Positions 30,878-36,782 of a stretch of DNA of 36,782 bases are shown piece by piece. Source of the DNA: CAJGDV01 sp036667875 (GTDB lineage Bacteria > Bacillota_I > Bacilli_A > RF39 > UBA660). Both the position numbers and the translations under genes were made by a program. The stretch covers positions 1 to 36,782 of the forward strand of contig JAVWTD010000008.1 in assembly GCA_036667875.1 (NCBI GenBank), in the 5' to 3' direction. The notes under the pieces were generated by a model that worked only from the letters and a program-made list of their open reading frames with translations, was not told the origin of the DNA and did no database searches. Numbering within the stretch: position 1 is the first letter of the stretch; each line of letters opens with the position of its first letter.

Positions 30878-31168
30878 ATGTCGATGCCTATTATTACACC
30901 AAGTGGTGTTACTAAATGTCAAGCTGTAACTGATATAATTGAGTCAGTTGCACTAGAGCAAACTGGTCTTTCTCACATTTTAAATGCTGAGGGAGAAAAA
31001 ATCCAAAAAGCTTTGTTACTTTCAACAACTAATCAAGAATTATTGGAAGTTAATAAATCAGTCCAAACAATGGTAAATTCTATTGCAAGATTAGAAACAA
31101 TATTACAAGGAAAATTAGAATTATTCAGTGATTGTTTATGTAAAGATTGTACTATTCATAATCCATAG
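30878..31168 (+). CDS. Small protein paralogous to the C-terminal domain of the preceding gene
   Basis: 96 residues. After a short N-terminal stretch (MSMPIITPSGVTKCQ) nearly the whole protein matches the last ~80 residues of the upstream gene: DIIESVALEQTG, LSHILNAEGEK, then VNKSVxxMVNSIxRLETIL-GKLELF and a closing CLC. It is a helical domain without membrane segment, with Cys at both ends. AGGAG lies 6 bases before the ATG. Probably in an operon with the surface protein, with a terminator 3 bases after the stop. It may polymerise with, or cap, the larger protein through the shared domain. Confidence 0.75.
   Translation: MSMPIITPSGVTKCQAVTDIIESVALEQTGLSHILNAEGEKIQKALLLSTTNQELLEVNKSVQTMVNSIARLETILQGKLELFSDCLCKDCTIHNP
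30938..30987 (+). repeat. 50-bp direct repeat, copy 2
   Basis: Identical to 30603-30652; the flanking parts of the paired domains have diverged at DNA level while protein similarity is kept. Confidence 0.92.
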
Positions 31169-31170
31169 TA

Positions 31171-31193
31171 AAAAAGAGCAATGCTCTTTTTTT
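31171..31193 (+). terminator. Rho-independent terminator of the plus-strand pair
   Basis: AAAAAGAGC and GCTCTTTTT form a 9-bp stem with a 3-base loop and a T run. It can also act on minus. Confidence 0.85.
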
Positions 31194-31194
31194 A

Positions 31195-31454
31195 TAGTTA
31201 ATATTTGAATGTCATCAAAAAAGTTATTTAAAACTCTTTCAGTAGAAAGATTTGATGATTGTCTCTGTTGATATGAAACGTAATATCGTGAAACATTATA
31301 AACGTGTATAAAACATCGATATTTATATCATCATTTTCTATTTCAAAAAATCTATTTAGAGCATAATTTATATTATGTCCTCCATCATTTAAGTTGTATT
31401 CTTAAGTAATACTATTTTCAATATATTCTTTAAGACTGAATTGACTTTACTCAT
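31195..31454 (-). pseudogene. Decayed coding remnant, unrecognised
   Basis: No intact gene lies between 31169 and 31545. On minus, three frames in succession read like protein: from ATG 31454 MSKVNSVLKNILKIVLL, then NDGGHNINYALNRFFEIEN in a shifted frame, then SRYYVSYQQRQSSNLSTERV and LNNFFDDIQIL in the third. Each ends at a stop or loses sense where the next begins, as expected of a gene with two or more frameshifts. The protein family is not recognised. It could also be chance open sequence in AT-rich DNA. Confidence 0.35.
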
Positions 31455-31545
31455 CAACTCATTATTTTTTTATTAAACTTTAATTTTTCTAAAAATTTAT
31501 TTCTATTTCTCCTGTTAGATAAAATTCGTATCACTTAGAGACAAC

Positions 31546-32337
31546 CTAAAATTTTAACTCACTTATTTCTTTTAAATTTATGTTTTTCCTTTTATATAAG
31601 TTTTCAGTATTTGTTGATACAATTTCATGACTATTTAATTCTAATAAATTAATTATTTCATTCATTAATTTTTCATTGTCTGTCTCTATTTCTATATATG
31701 GCTCTAGTCTTGGCCATATATCTATTTCAATCTCAGCATTTTTATATTTGTAACTATATCTTATCTTTTCTTGATAACTTCTTTTCATTAGTCCTATTGA
31801 TTCTAACAATTTATTTGTTTCTTCAAAGTCAGAAGTAGCTATTTCTGTTTCCATAACTTTTTGTATTAGATTACTATTTTTTTCAAATATATGTTTTGTT
31901 GTTAATTCTATTTTATCATTACTTTTTCTCAATCTAATCCACTTATTAGGATTAATATCTAATTTAGATATACTTTTATTTAAGTCTTTATTCTTTAACT
32001 TTTCTAATAATTCCTTTTTTTCTAATGTAAATAATGATGATATCTCGTTTAATCCTAAACTTGATGTTATAATTTTAAATTCTTTATCACTAATTAAATC
32101 ACAATATTCAACAAATAATGTTTTCAATTTACCTATATTTGTACTATACATTAGTTTATTATTAGTTCTTAACAAATATTTTATTTCTTTAAATCTATAT
32201 GATATTGTTGGAATATCATATACATATATCTTTTGTTCTTTTTTGCCTATAAATTCCGCATTAATATTTTCTAATTTTTTCCTACATTTAGCGACATCTA
32301 TATTTAATATTTTAATTTCTTTTTCATATTTTCCCAT
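31546..32337 (-). CDS. CYTH domain protein
   Basis: CYTH proteins form a beta-tunnel that binds triphosphates; members include class IV adenylate cyclases, thiamine triphosphatases and tripolyphosphatases. The N-terminal E-x-E-x-K signature is present as EKEIK a few residues after the start. Later strands contain KWIRLRKSNDKIELTTK, METEI, and AEIEIDIWPRLEPYIEIE with alternating charged residues, typical of the fold. About 263 residues, longer than the ~180-residue minimum because of a ~60-residue helical insert (KELLEKLKNKDLNKSISKL). The start at 32337 follows AAAGGA by about 8 bases. It sits next to two Nudix genes and a kinase-like gene, which suggests small-molecule phosphate chemistry. 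Confidence 0.75.
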   Translation of the reverse strand: MGKYEKEIKILNIDVAKCRKKLENINAEFIGKKEQKIYVYDIPTISYRFKEIKYLLRTNNKLMYSTNIGKLKTLFVEYCDLISDKEFKIITSSLGLNEISSLFTLEKKELLEKLKNKDLNKSISKLDINPNKWIRLRKSNDKIELTTKHIFEKNSNLIQKVMETEIATSDFEETNKLLESIGLMKRSYQEKIRYSYKYKNAEIEIDIWPRLEPYIEIETDNEKLMNEIINLLELNSHEIVSTNTENLYKRKNINLKEISELKF

Positions 32338-32410
32338 TTCTATTATCCTTTCAAACATATTAAAGTAATATATTATTAATTCTTCAATCTAAATAACACA
32401 TTTAAATTTG

Positions 32411-32905
32411 TTATTGTTTATTAATAAATTCAGTACATTTCAAAAAGAAATCTACTTGGTCTTGATTTAAATTTTTAGATTGAACCATTTTTTCTAATTG
32501 AGTTATACTAAACCATTTTAGTTCTGTTAGTTCTTCTTCTTGAATAACTAAATCTTTAATATTAACATCAAGCTTTGTATAGTACATTCTATAACAATCT
32601 TTACCATCACATCCATGTTCAAATTCTGTTAATTTACATTTTGATATATCATAACCAAGTTCTTCTTTTACTTCAGAAATAATACCTTCTATACATGTTT
32701 CTCCTGCTTTTGGATGACCACCTGTTACTCCCTAATCCCCTCCTTTTCGAGAGACTCTTCTTTGCATTAAAAATTCTCCTTTTGAATTTTGTATTGCGAT
32801 CATAACAACCATTGGATAATTCTTTTCAGGAATAGAATCTCCTTTAAAATATGTTTTGCCAGTAAGTTCTAAATTACTATTATATAAGTCTCTTTTTTCT
32901 TTCAT
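32411..32905 (-). pseudogene. Nudix hydrolase gene with an in-frame TAG (Trp to stop)
   Basis: From ATG 32905 (MKEKRDLYNSNLELTG) the frame is open except for one TAG at 32732-32734, then continues to TAA at 32411, 164 codons in all. The stop replaces the Trp seen in the neighbouring intact paralogue (KGGEWAFTGGHP there, KGGD-stop-GVTGGHP here), a single G-to-A change. Everything after it is well preserved: the Nudix box GHPKAGE...SEVKEELGY and WFSITQLEK. The inactivation must be recent, or it is a sequencing error, or the TAG is read through. Upstream there is an extended -10 (TGATATAAT at 32924-32929). Confidence 0.8.
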
Positions 32906-33093
32906 ATAAATACCTCAATCGAAATTATATCATATAATTTTGCTATTCATTTTTTCAATCTTTTTAAACATTTTAGATTACTTTGTATATCTCTTATTTT
33001 TGCTCATAATCATTATATACAAACTATAATTTATTGTCTTTAGCGTCATTCTTTTCATCAAATACCTAATTATTTGATAAACAAAAAACTATA

Positions 33094-33591
33094 TTACGGT
33101 TTTAAATTTATATTGTCTATATAGTTTAGGCAGTCTTTAAACATCATATAGTGTCCTTTTTTAAAAATCCCTTTATTAAATAATGATTCTATTTCAGCAA
33201 CAGATGCAAAGCATACTTTTTCAACTTCTTCTTTTTGTAGTTCTATAGTATTAATGTCAATATTCTGTTTTATATAATATAGGTCACAAAAAGTATCTTT
33301 TCCTTTTGCTTTCTTAAAACATACTGCATTGTTTATTTCTATTCCTAATTCTTCTTTTACTTCTGTATGAATTCCTTCTGTTGATGATTCTCCACTTTTA
33401 GGATGACCACCAGTAAAAGCCCATTCTCCACCTTTTTCTATGCTTCTTTTTTGAATTAAAAATTTATTTTCATCATTTTCTATAAATGCTACAACTATTA
33501 AAATATATGAGTTTTCTGGTATCTCATCATCTTTATAAATATAATTTCCTGTTAGTTCTCTATTTTCATTATATAAGTCTCTTTTTTCCAT
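33094..33591 (-). CDS. Nudix hydrolase (intact tandem paralogue)
   Basis: About 165 residues, parallel to the broken gene 190 bases downstream: both begin M-x-KRDLYN-x-N-x-ELTG and share the block KGGEWAFTGGHPKSGES. The Nudix box is GHPKSGE-x7-TEVKEELGI, with Thr in place of the usual Arg before the catalytic Glu; the broken paralogue has Ser there. The EE pair is kept. The MEKRDLYN start and WAFTGGHPKSGES block are usual for Nudix proteins acting on (d)NTPs or small metabolites; substrate unknown. ATG at 33591 is preferred over the TTG at 33600. Confidence 0.85.
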   Translation of the reverse strand: MEKRDLYNENRELTGNYIYKDDEIPENSYILIVVAFIENDENKFLIQKRSIEKGGEWAFTGGHPKSGESSTEGIHTEVKEELGIEINNAVCFKKAKGKDTFCDLYYIKQNIDINTIELQKEEVEKVCFASVAEIESLFNKGIFKKGHYMMFKDCLNYIDNINLKP

Positions 33592-33652
33592 CCTATTCAA
33601 TTCCTTTCAATATATAATCATAAATTTAATATTAATAAATTTAAAACATTCG

Positions 33653-34567
33653 TTAATTTAGTGTTTCTTTTAATTTCATTATGATATTAATTACATTTGT
33701 TTTTAATTCATTATCTTTTGGAAATCTTGGTAGAAGTCTTAAGTTAGCTTCTAAATCATAAATTGTATGCCTAATAACATAATATTTGAATTCAAATAAT
33801 TGTGGATAATATTTTTTTAATTTTTTCTCTATATCTTTATAATCTTCTTTTTTTATATATTTTTCAGTTTCTTTACTAGCATATTTTAACGGATTATTAC
33901 ACATTCTTAAAAATATGTCTAATTCATAATCGAGTGGTGCATAGATAGAAGTTTCAAAATCTATAATAATTAATCTGTCATCATCTGTTAATAATATATT
34001 ATCAAAATGAATATCAGAATGAACTAAATGAAAATTATTGCTTTCTAATGGGATATTTATTCTATCTAATATATATTTGCAATCTTCAATGATAGGTTTA
34101 TCAAATAAATTTTTTTCAATACATTTATTTAGATTTGTATTTAATTTATCTATTATAAAGTTTCCCCAGTCGTATTTTTCACCCTTACATGAATGAAATG
34201 ATTTCATTAAATTACATATTTTCATAATAGTTTCTTCTTTTTTATTTTCATCAAACAGATGCCACAAACAATATAAAGATTTGCCGTTTACTTTTTCTAA
34301 TACTAAATAGGAAAATTCTTCTTTTTTATTTGACTTAAAATAATCATACAATTTAGGTATATAGGGGTTGTTTTTGTTTTTTAAGTAAAAATCTATTTCA
34401 TTTAAAAAATTTTTATTGTTTGATTCTAATGAACATATTTTTAATATATATTTATTATCTATGGAATATAATGTATTTGTAAAGCCAATGTTAATCTTTT
34501 CTATTTTTGAATTGTTATTAAATAAATTTTTGTTTTTGTCTATTATTTTTTGTACATAATCTTTCAT
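33653..34567 (-). CDS. Aminoglycoside phosphotransferase-family kinase
   Basis: 304 residues with the APH/choline kinase fold. The Brenner motif LVHSDIHFDN is at 181-190, giving the catalytic base Asp185 and Asn190, and the metal-binding Asp203 lies in IIIDFE. An N-terminal lobe with KYILKI (Lys43) and the hinge YLVLEKVNGKSL are present. These kinases phosphorylate antibiotics, choline, homoserine, fructosamine or similar small molecules; nothing here shows resistance. It is Lys/Asn-rich like its surroundings and lies between the Nudix genes and the IS. GAGGTG precedes the ATG. Confidence 0.75.
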   Translation of the reverse strand: MKDYVQKIIDKNKNLFNNNSKIEKINIGFTNTLYSIDNKYILKICSLESNNKNFLNEIDFYLKNKNNPYIPKLYDYFKSNKKEEFSYLVLEKVNGKSLYCLWHLFDENKKEETIMKICNLMKSFHSCKGEKYDWGNFIIDKLNTNLNKCIEKNLFDKPIIEDCKYILDRINIPLESNNFHLVHSDIHFDNILLTDDDRLIIIDFETSIYAPLDYELDIFLRMCNNPLKYASKETEKYIKKEDYKDIEKKLKKYYPQLFEFKYYVIRHTIYDLEANLRLLPRFPKDNELKTNVINIIMKLKETLN

Positions 34568-34624
34568 ATCTTCACCTCTATAATAAAGTAGTGTGTCAAG
34601 TCTCTACAACATCTATCTGTTATC

Positions 34625-34644
34625 TTTTGTTACAGTTCAGTCAA
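34625..34644 (+). repeat. Left terminal inverted repeat of the IS66 element
   Basis: 20 bases, TTTTGTTACAGTTCAGTCAA, exactly the reverse complement of 36519-36538. Confidence 0.85.
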
Positions 34645-34649
34645 GGAAC

Positions 34650-34677
34650 TAAAAAATAAGTGAGTTTTGCTCACTTT
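34650..34677 (-). terminator. Terminator after the IS66 transposase, bidirectional
   Basis: On minus, AAGTGAG, a 5-base loop and CTCACTT form a 7-bp stem followed by ATTTTTTAG. On plus it is likewise followed by TTTTTATT. It lies 3 bases after the transposase stop. Confidence 0.75.
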
Positions 34678-34680
34678 TTA

Positions 34681-35163
34681 TTATGCAATAACAACATTAC
34701 CATCAAATGCTGATGTTAAAGTATTCAATATATCTATACTTTGTTTTTTATAAGTTAAGATGCAACTCTTAATATTTAAATAACTTTCAGCTCCATTCTC
34801 ACTTCTAAACTTACCAATTTTTTGTTTTATTTTAACTCCTCTTTGTGATGATTCAGCATTATTATTTGTTGATGGGACATTGAAATCTTTTAGAAAATAT
34901 AAAATTTCATCTCTATCACCACGTATTTTATTATTCATTTTTTTATTATCATATTTTAATCTAGTAAATAATTTTAATTCTTCATAAAATAAATGATTTG
35001 TTATATCTTCTTTTAATTCTTTTTCCCATTCATTGATAATAGAATCATACTCACTAATTATTTTATTGTATTCTTCTTCTTTGAAAGAATTAATTTCTTT
35101 GTTGATATAATCATTTCTTAAATTATTATACTTTGTAAAAAAATCTGATAATTTTTTTGGTGA
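34681..35163 (-). pseudogene. IS66 transposase, C-terminal part in shifted frame
   Basis: In the -1 frame relative to the N-terminal part the reading continues SPKKLSDFFTKYNNL, then a Glu/Lys-rich helical region with INEWEKEL, and the catalytic C-terminus VPSTNNNAESSQRGVKIKQKIGKFRSENGAES with the conserved N-N-x-A-E block that supplies the last acidic residue of the DDE triad in IS66 enzymes. It ends at TAA 34681. Without the N-terminal part it has no start or DNA-binding domain, so the element is silent unless frameshifting joins the two. Confidence 0.8.
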
Positions 35164-36182
35164 TTTATGTGAATAAAATCATATATTCCTTTTAAATACC
35201 TCTGTATATGTGATAAACATTGAGACAAAAAACATCCATATTTATTATATAATTCAGTTCCATCTTTAACAATCACACCATGATATTTTGGTAAGAATCC
35301 TATTTCATCTAATGCATCTTGTGATTTATGTTTATGTTGCCATAACCTAACATGTTTTTTATTGCATGCACATAAAACATTGTAGCCATCACCATCTATT
35401 TTTATTTGTGATTCATCATGATTGATAAAATATGAATCCAATAAATTGCTTTCAATATTTTCTAATTCTGGTGATAATTTAGTTGATAATTCATTATTCC
35501 AATTTATTAAGGTACCATTTGATAATGTAATTCCATTATTTGTTATATCACTTATAAAACGAACAATTCCGTCAGTTGAATTATATAAATTGTTCATTAA
35601 ATCTATTGAAATTGCCTTAACATTATTTCCATATTGTACATATTGATTATGATTTTTTGGAATATAATACTTTCCATCTTGATATGGATAATATCTATAT
35701 CTTTTTATATGCTTAGTAATTTTTATATCTATAACTACCTTTTCAATATACTTTTTGTTTTGATTATTAACATTTTTATTTATTTCTATTACTTCTTCCA
35801 AGACATTACCAGAATTAATAAATTGGTTTAATTTATTATTTAAAGAATGTGCTTTATGTCCCTTTTGACCTCCTTTAGTTTTGTTAGATTTCTCACGTCT
35901 ATTAGTAACAACTTTTTTAAAATTATTTGTACTAGATGGTTTAGAAGAATTAGAACTATCTTTGTTATTTTTATCTTTCAATCGTAATATTTCTTTTGCC
36001 TGATCTTCATTTACTTTTTTTAAAGAATCAATAGTATTATTAAGTGCTTTTATTGTATCATTTAAGTTTGATACAAGTTTGTTTGTTTCTTTTAATAATT
36101 GCTCTTGTTTTTCAAATTTACTAATTAATTGTTCATATTGTTTATAAAAATCATTAATTCTTCCATTAGCCATATCAATCAC
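35118..36182 (-). CDS. IS66-family transposase, N-terminal and central part
   Basis: 354 codons. A coiled-coil N-terminus (about 10-72), the Ser/Lys-rich block NNKDSSNSSKPSS and KTKGGQKGHKAHS are hallmark IS66 segments. The DDE core starts with HDESQIKID (first Asp) and continues through VKDGTELYNKYG (second Asp) to CLSHIQRYLKGIYD. The expected zinc-binding block between them is reduced. The frame is lost after residue ~340, at seven A (35152-35158), where CAA-AAA-AAT is read; a -1 shift there restores the C-terminal frame. Starts at GTG 36182 or ATG 36173; AAAGGA lies upstream and a TATAAT-type -10 precedes it. Confidence 0.8.
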   Translation of the reverse strand: MIDMANGRINDFYKQYEQLISKFEKQEQLLKETNKLVSNLNDTIKALNNTIDSLKKVNEDQAKEILRLKDKNNKDSSNSSKPSSTNNFKKVVTNRREKSNKTKGGQKGHKAHSLNNKLNQFINSGNVLEEVIEINKNVNNQNKKYIEKVVIDIKITKHIKRYRYYPYQDGKYYIPKNHNQYVQYGNNVKAISIDLMNNLYNSTDGIVRFISDITNNGITLSNGTLINWNNELSTKLSPELENIESNLLDSYFINHDESQIKIDGDGYNVLCACNKKHVRLWQHKHKSQDALDEIGFLPKYHGVIVKDGTELYNKYGCFLSQCLSHIQRYLKGIYDFIHINHQKNYQIFLQSIII

Positions 36183-36267
36183 TTATCCTTTATGTATTAA
36201 TTATACTATATACAATAAATTAAATATAGTCTTATATTTTTTTAAAAATTATAGTATGATTATTATA

Positions 36268-36303
36268 AAACTAAAAAGAAGATAGACTTAATTATCTATC
36301 TTC
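36268..36303 (-). terminator. Hairpin at the right end of the IS66 element (read-in terminator)
   Basis: AAGAAGATAG and CTATCTTCTT form a 10-bp perfect stem; on minus it is followed by TTTTAG. It lies upstream of the transposase promoter and would stop transcription entering from outside. The same hairpin recurs in the derivative copy at 36491-36520 with a compensated base pair. Confidence 0.7.
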
Positions 36304-36490
36304 TTGACTGAAAAATAAATGAGTTTTGCTCACTTCTTATAATGCAATAATAACATTATCATAAAATACTGATGTTAAAGTATTTAATATATCTATATTT
36401 TATTTTAATTCCTCTTTGTGATGATTCACCATTATTATTTGTTGATGCAACATTGAAAACTTTTAGAAAATAAAGTATTATTATAAAGTT

Positions 36491-36520
36491 AAAAAGATAG
36501 GCTTAACTATCTATCTTTTT
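36491..36520 (-). repeat. Right-end hairpin of the derivative copy
   Basis: AAAAAGATAG and CTATCTTTTT form a 10-bp perfect stem, differing from the main copy by one G-C to A-T pair changed on both arms. Confidence 0.75.
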
Positions 36521-36538
36521 GACTGAACTGTAACAAAA
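36519..36538 (-). repeat. Right terminal inverted repeat
   Basis: TTGACTGAACTGTAACAAAA, the exact reverse complement of the left repeat at 34625-34644. Confidence 0.85.
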
Positions 36539-36594
36539 AAATTATTCGATTTATTTACTTATTCCAAGGTCTAATTTATAATCAAACAATATAA

Positions 36595-36618
36595 AATGTG
36601 AAAAATATATTTTCACAT
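36595..36618. repeat. AT-rich inverted repeat
   Basis: TGTGAAAA and TTTTCACA around a short loop, in otherwise featureless AT-rich DNA between the IS derivative and the partial gene at the window edge. Possibly a weak terminator for that gene. Confidence 0.4.
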
Positions 36619-36696
36619 AATTTATCAAAATTCTTTAAACTAACTTTATAAGATTTTTGAATAAAAGTTATATTTTATTACTCAAAATATAATTAG

Positions 36697-36782
36697 TTAT
36701 TTTGATATATAATTTACTGTTTTATTATCTATTTCATAAATTTCATCACATAATTCACTAATATCACTTTCAATATGTGTCG
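36697..36782 (-). CDS. C-terminal end of an unidentified gene running off the window
   Basis: An open frame enters from the right edge and ends at TAA 36697; its last residues read DISELCDEIYEIDNKTVNYI plus SK. Too short to identify. It may instead be chance open sequence. Confidence 0.35.
   Translation of the reverse strand, partial: THIESDISELCDEIYEIDNKTVNYISK

Larger units (their letters stand above)
34625..36312 (-). mobile_element. IS66-family insertion sequence, main copy
   Basis: It holds one transposase gene (in two frames) between a full left terminal repeat (34625-34644) and a truncated right end (last recognisable bases TTGACTGAA, 36304-36312). A terminator-type hairpin lies at each end, 34650-34677 and about 36271-36303, so the element is insulated from read-through in either direction. 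Only the transposase is present, with no tnpA/tnpB accessory genes, as in the ISBst12-like subgroup. The right end runs directly into an internally deleted derivative of the same element. Confidence 0.8.
36313..36538 (-). mobile_element. Internally deleted IS66 derivative (MITE-like), joined to the main copy
   Basis: About 226 bases made of three collinear pieces of the IS: the left end including the terminator hairpin and last transposase codons (36313-36401, like 34650-34740), a middle piece with the N-N-x-A-E region (36402-36470, like 34832-34900), and the right end with hairpin and full terminal repeat (36471-36538). The rest of the transposase is missing and no reading frame is left. Such short copies are movable by the parent transposase. 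Confidence 0.75.

Noticed and set aside
34594..34599. TTGACA as the -35 of the APH-type kinase promoter
   Set aside because: No -10 box is found 16-18 bases downstream; the spacing to TATTAT is only 8 bases.
34616..36546. Target-site duplication flanking the IS66 tandem
   Set aside because: The 8 bases outside the left and right terminal repeats do not match, as expected if the two ends derive from different copies.
1..36782. Mycoplasma-type code with TGA as Trp
   Set aside because: Several genes end at TGA with correct family lengths (rimM, trmD, the SpoU methyltransferase) and Trp codons are TGG.
1..36782. CRISPR arrays, rRNA or tRNA genes
   Set aside because: No regularly spaced repeats, no cloverleaf with a GTTCRA loop and no conserved rRNA blocks were seen by eye.

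Overview
The window is AT-rich, standard-code, low-GC Gram-positive DNA. Genes end freely in TGA and Trp is TGG, so it is not the Mycoplasma code. Strong AGGAGG ribosome sites, sigma-A type promoters, a T-box and the rimM-trmD-rplS order point to an uncultured Bacillota/Bacilli, perhaps a gut RF39-like lineage (inference only). A run of exactly 100 N marks a scaffold gap, so this is a draft or metagenome assembly. Nearly every gene is on the minus strand; only two genes near 29.6-31.2 kb are on plus.

Region 1 (0-5.1 kb) holds housekeeping genes: a divergent Ham1/RdgB pyrophosphatase, signal peptidase I, rplS with its own promoter and a possible structured leader, then an operon of SpoU rRNA methyltransferase, rimM and trmD. 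A hypothetical gene and a type IV prepilin-like gene lie between trmD and rplS. Region 2 (5.1-10.1 kb) holds a small membrane-anchored zinc-ribbon gene that appears frameshifted, a large secreted Cys-rich surface protein cut by the gap, and a 578-residue protein with two R-N-x3-H HEPN motifs and a C-terminal membrane helix. Region 3 (10.1-28.1 kb) holds map, an Hpt-REC signalling protein, hisS behind a His-codon leader peptide and terminator (classical attenuation), a MacB-type ABC exporter, a Nudix hydrolase, a Sapep/PepV dipeptidase, a YolD/UvrX pair, two flavoproteins, tyrS behind a tyrosine T-box, metG and a DUF402 protein.

Region 4 (28.2-36.8 kb) is accessory: a GT4 glycosyltransferase, a plus-strand choice-of-anchor-A/poly-Thr protein followed by a small paralogue of its C-terminal domain, decayed coding sequence, a CYTH protein, two tandem Nudix genes (one with a TAG in place of the expected Trp codon), an APH-type kinase, and an IS66-family element with a frameshifted transposase. 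Fused to that element is an internally deleted, MITE-like copy of itself.

The most notable signals are the hisS leader-peptide attenuator (with a tyrS T-box in the same window), the tandem-HEPN membrane protein, the paired surface/adhesion genes sharing 50 identical bases, and the IS66 plus MITE-like tandem with a covarying end hairpin. No CRISPR array, rRNA or tRNA was seen.
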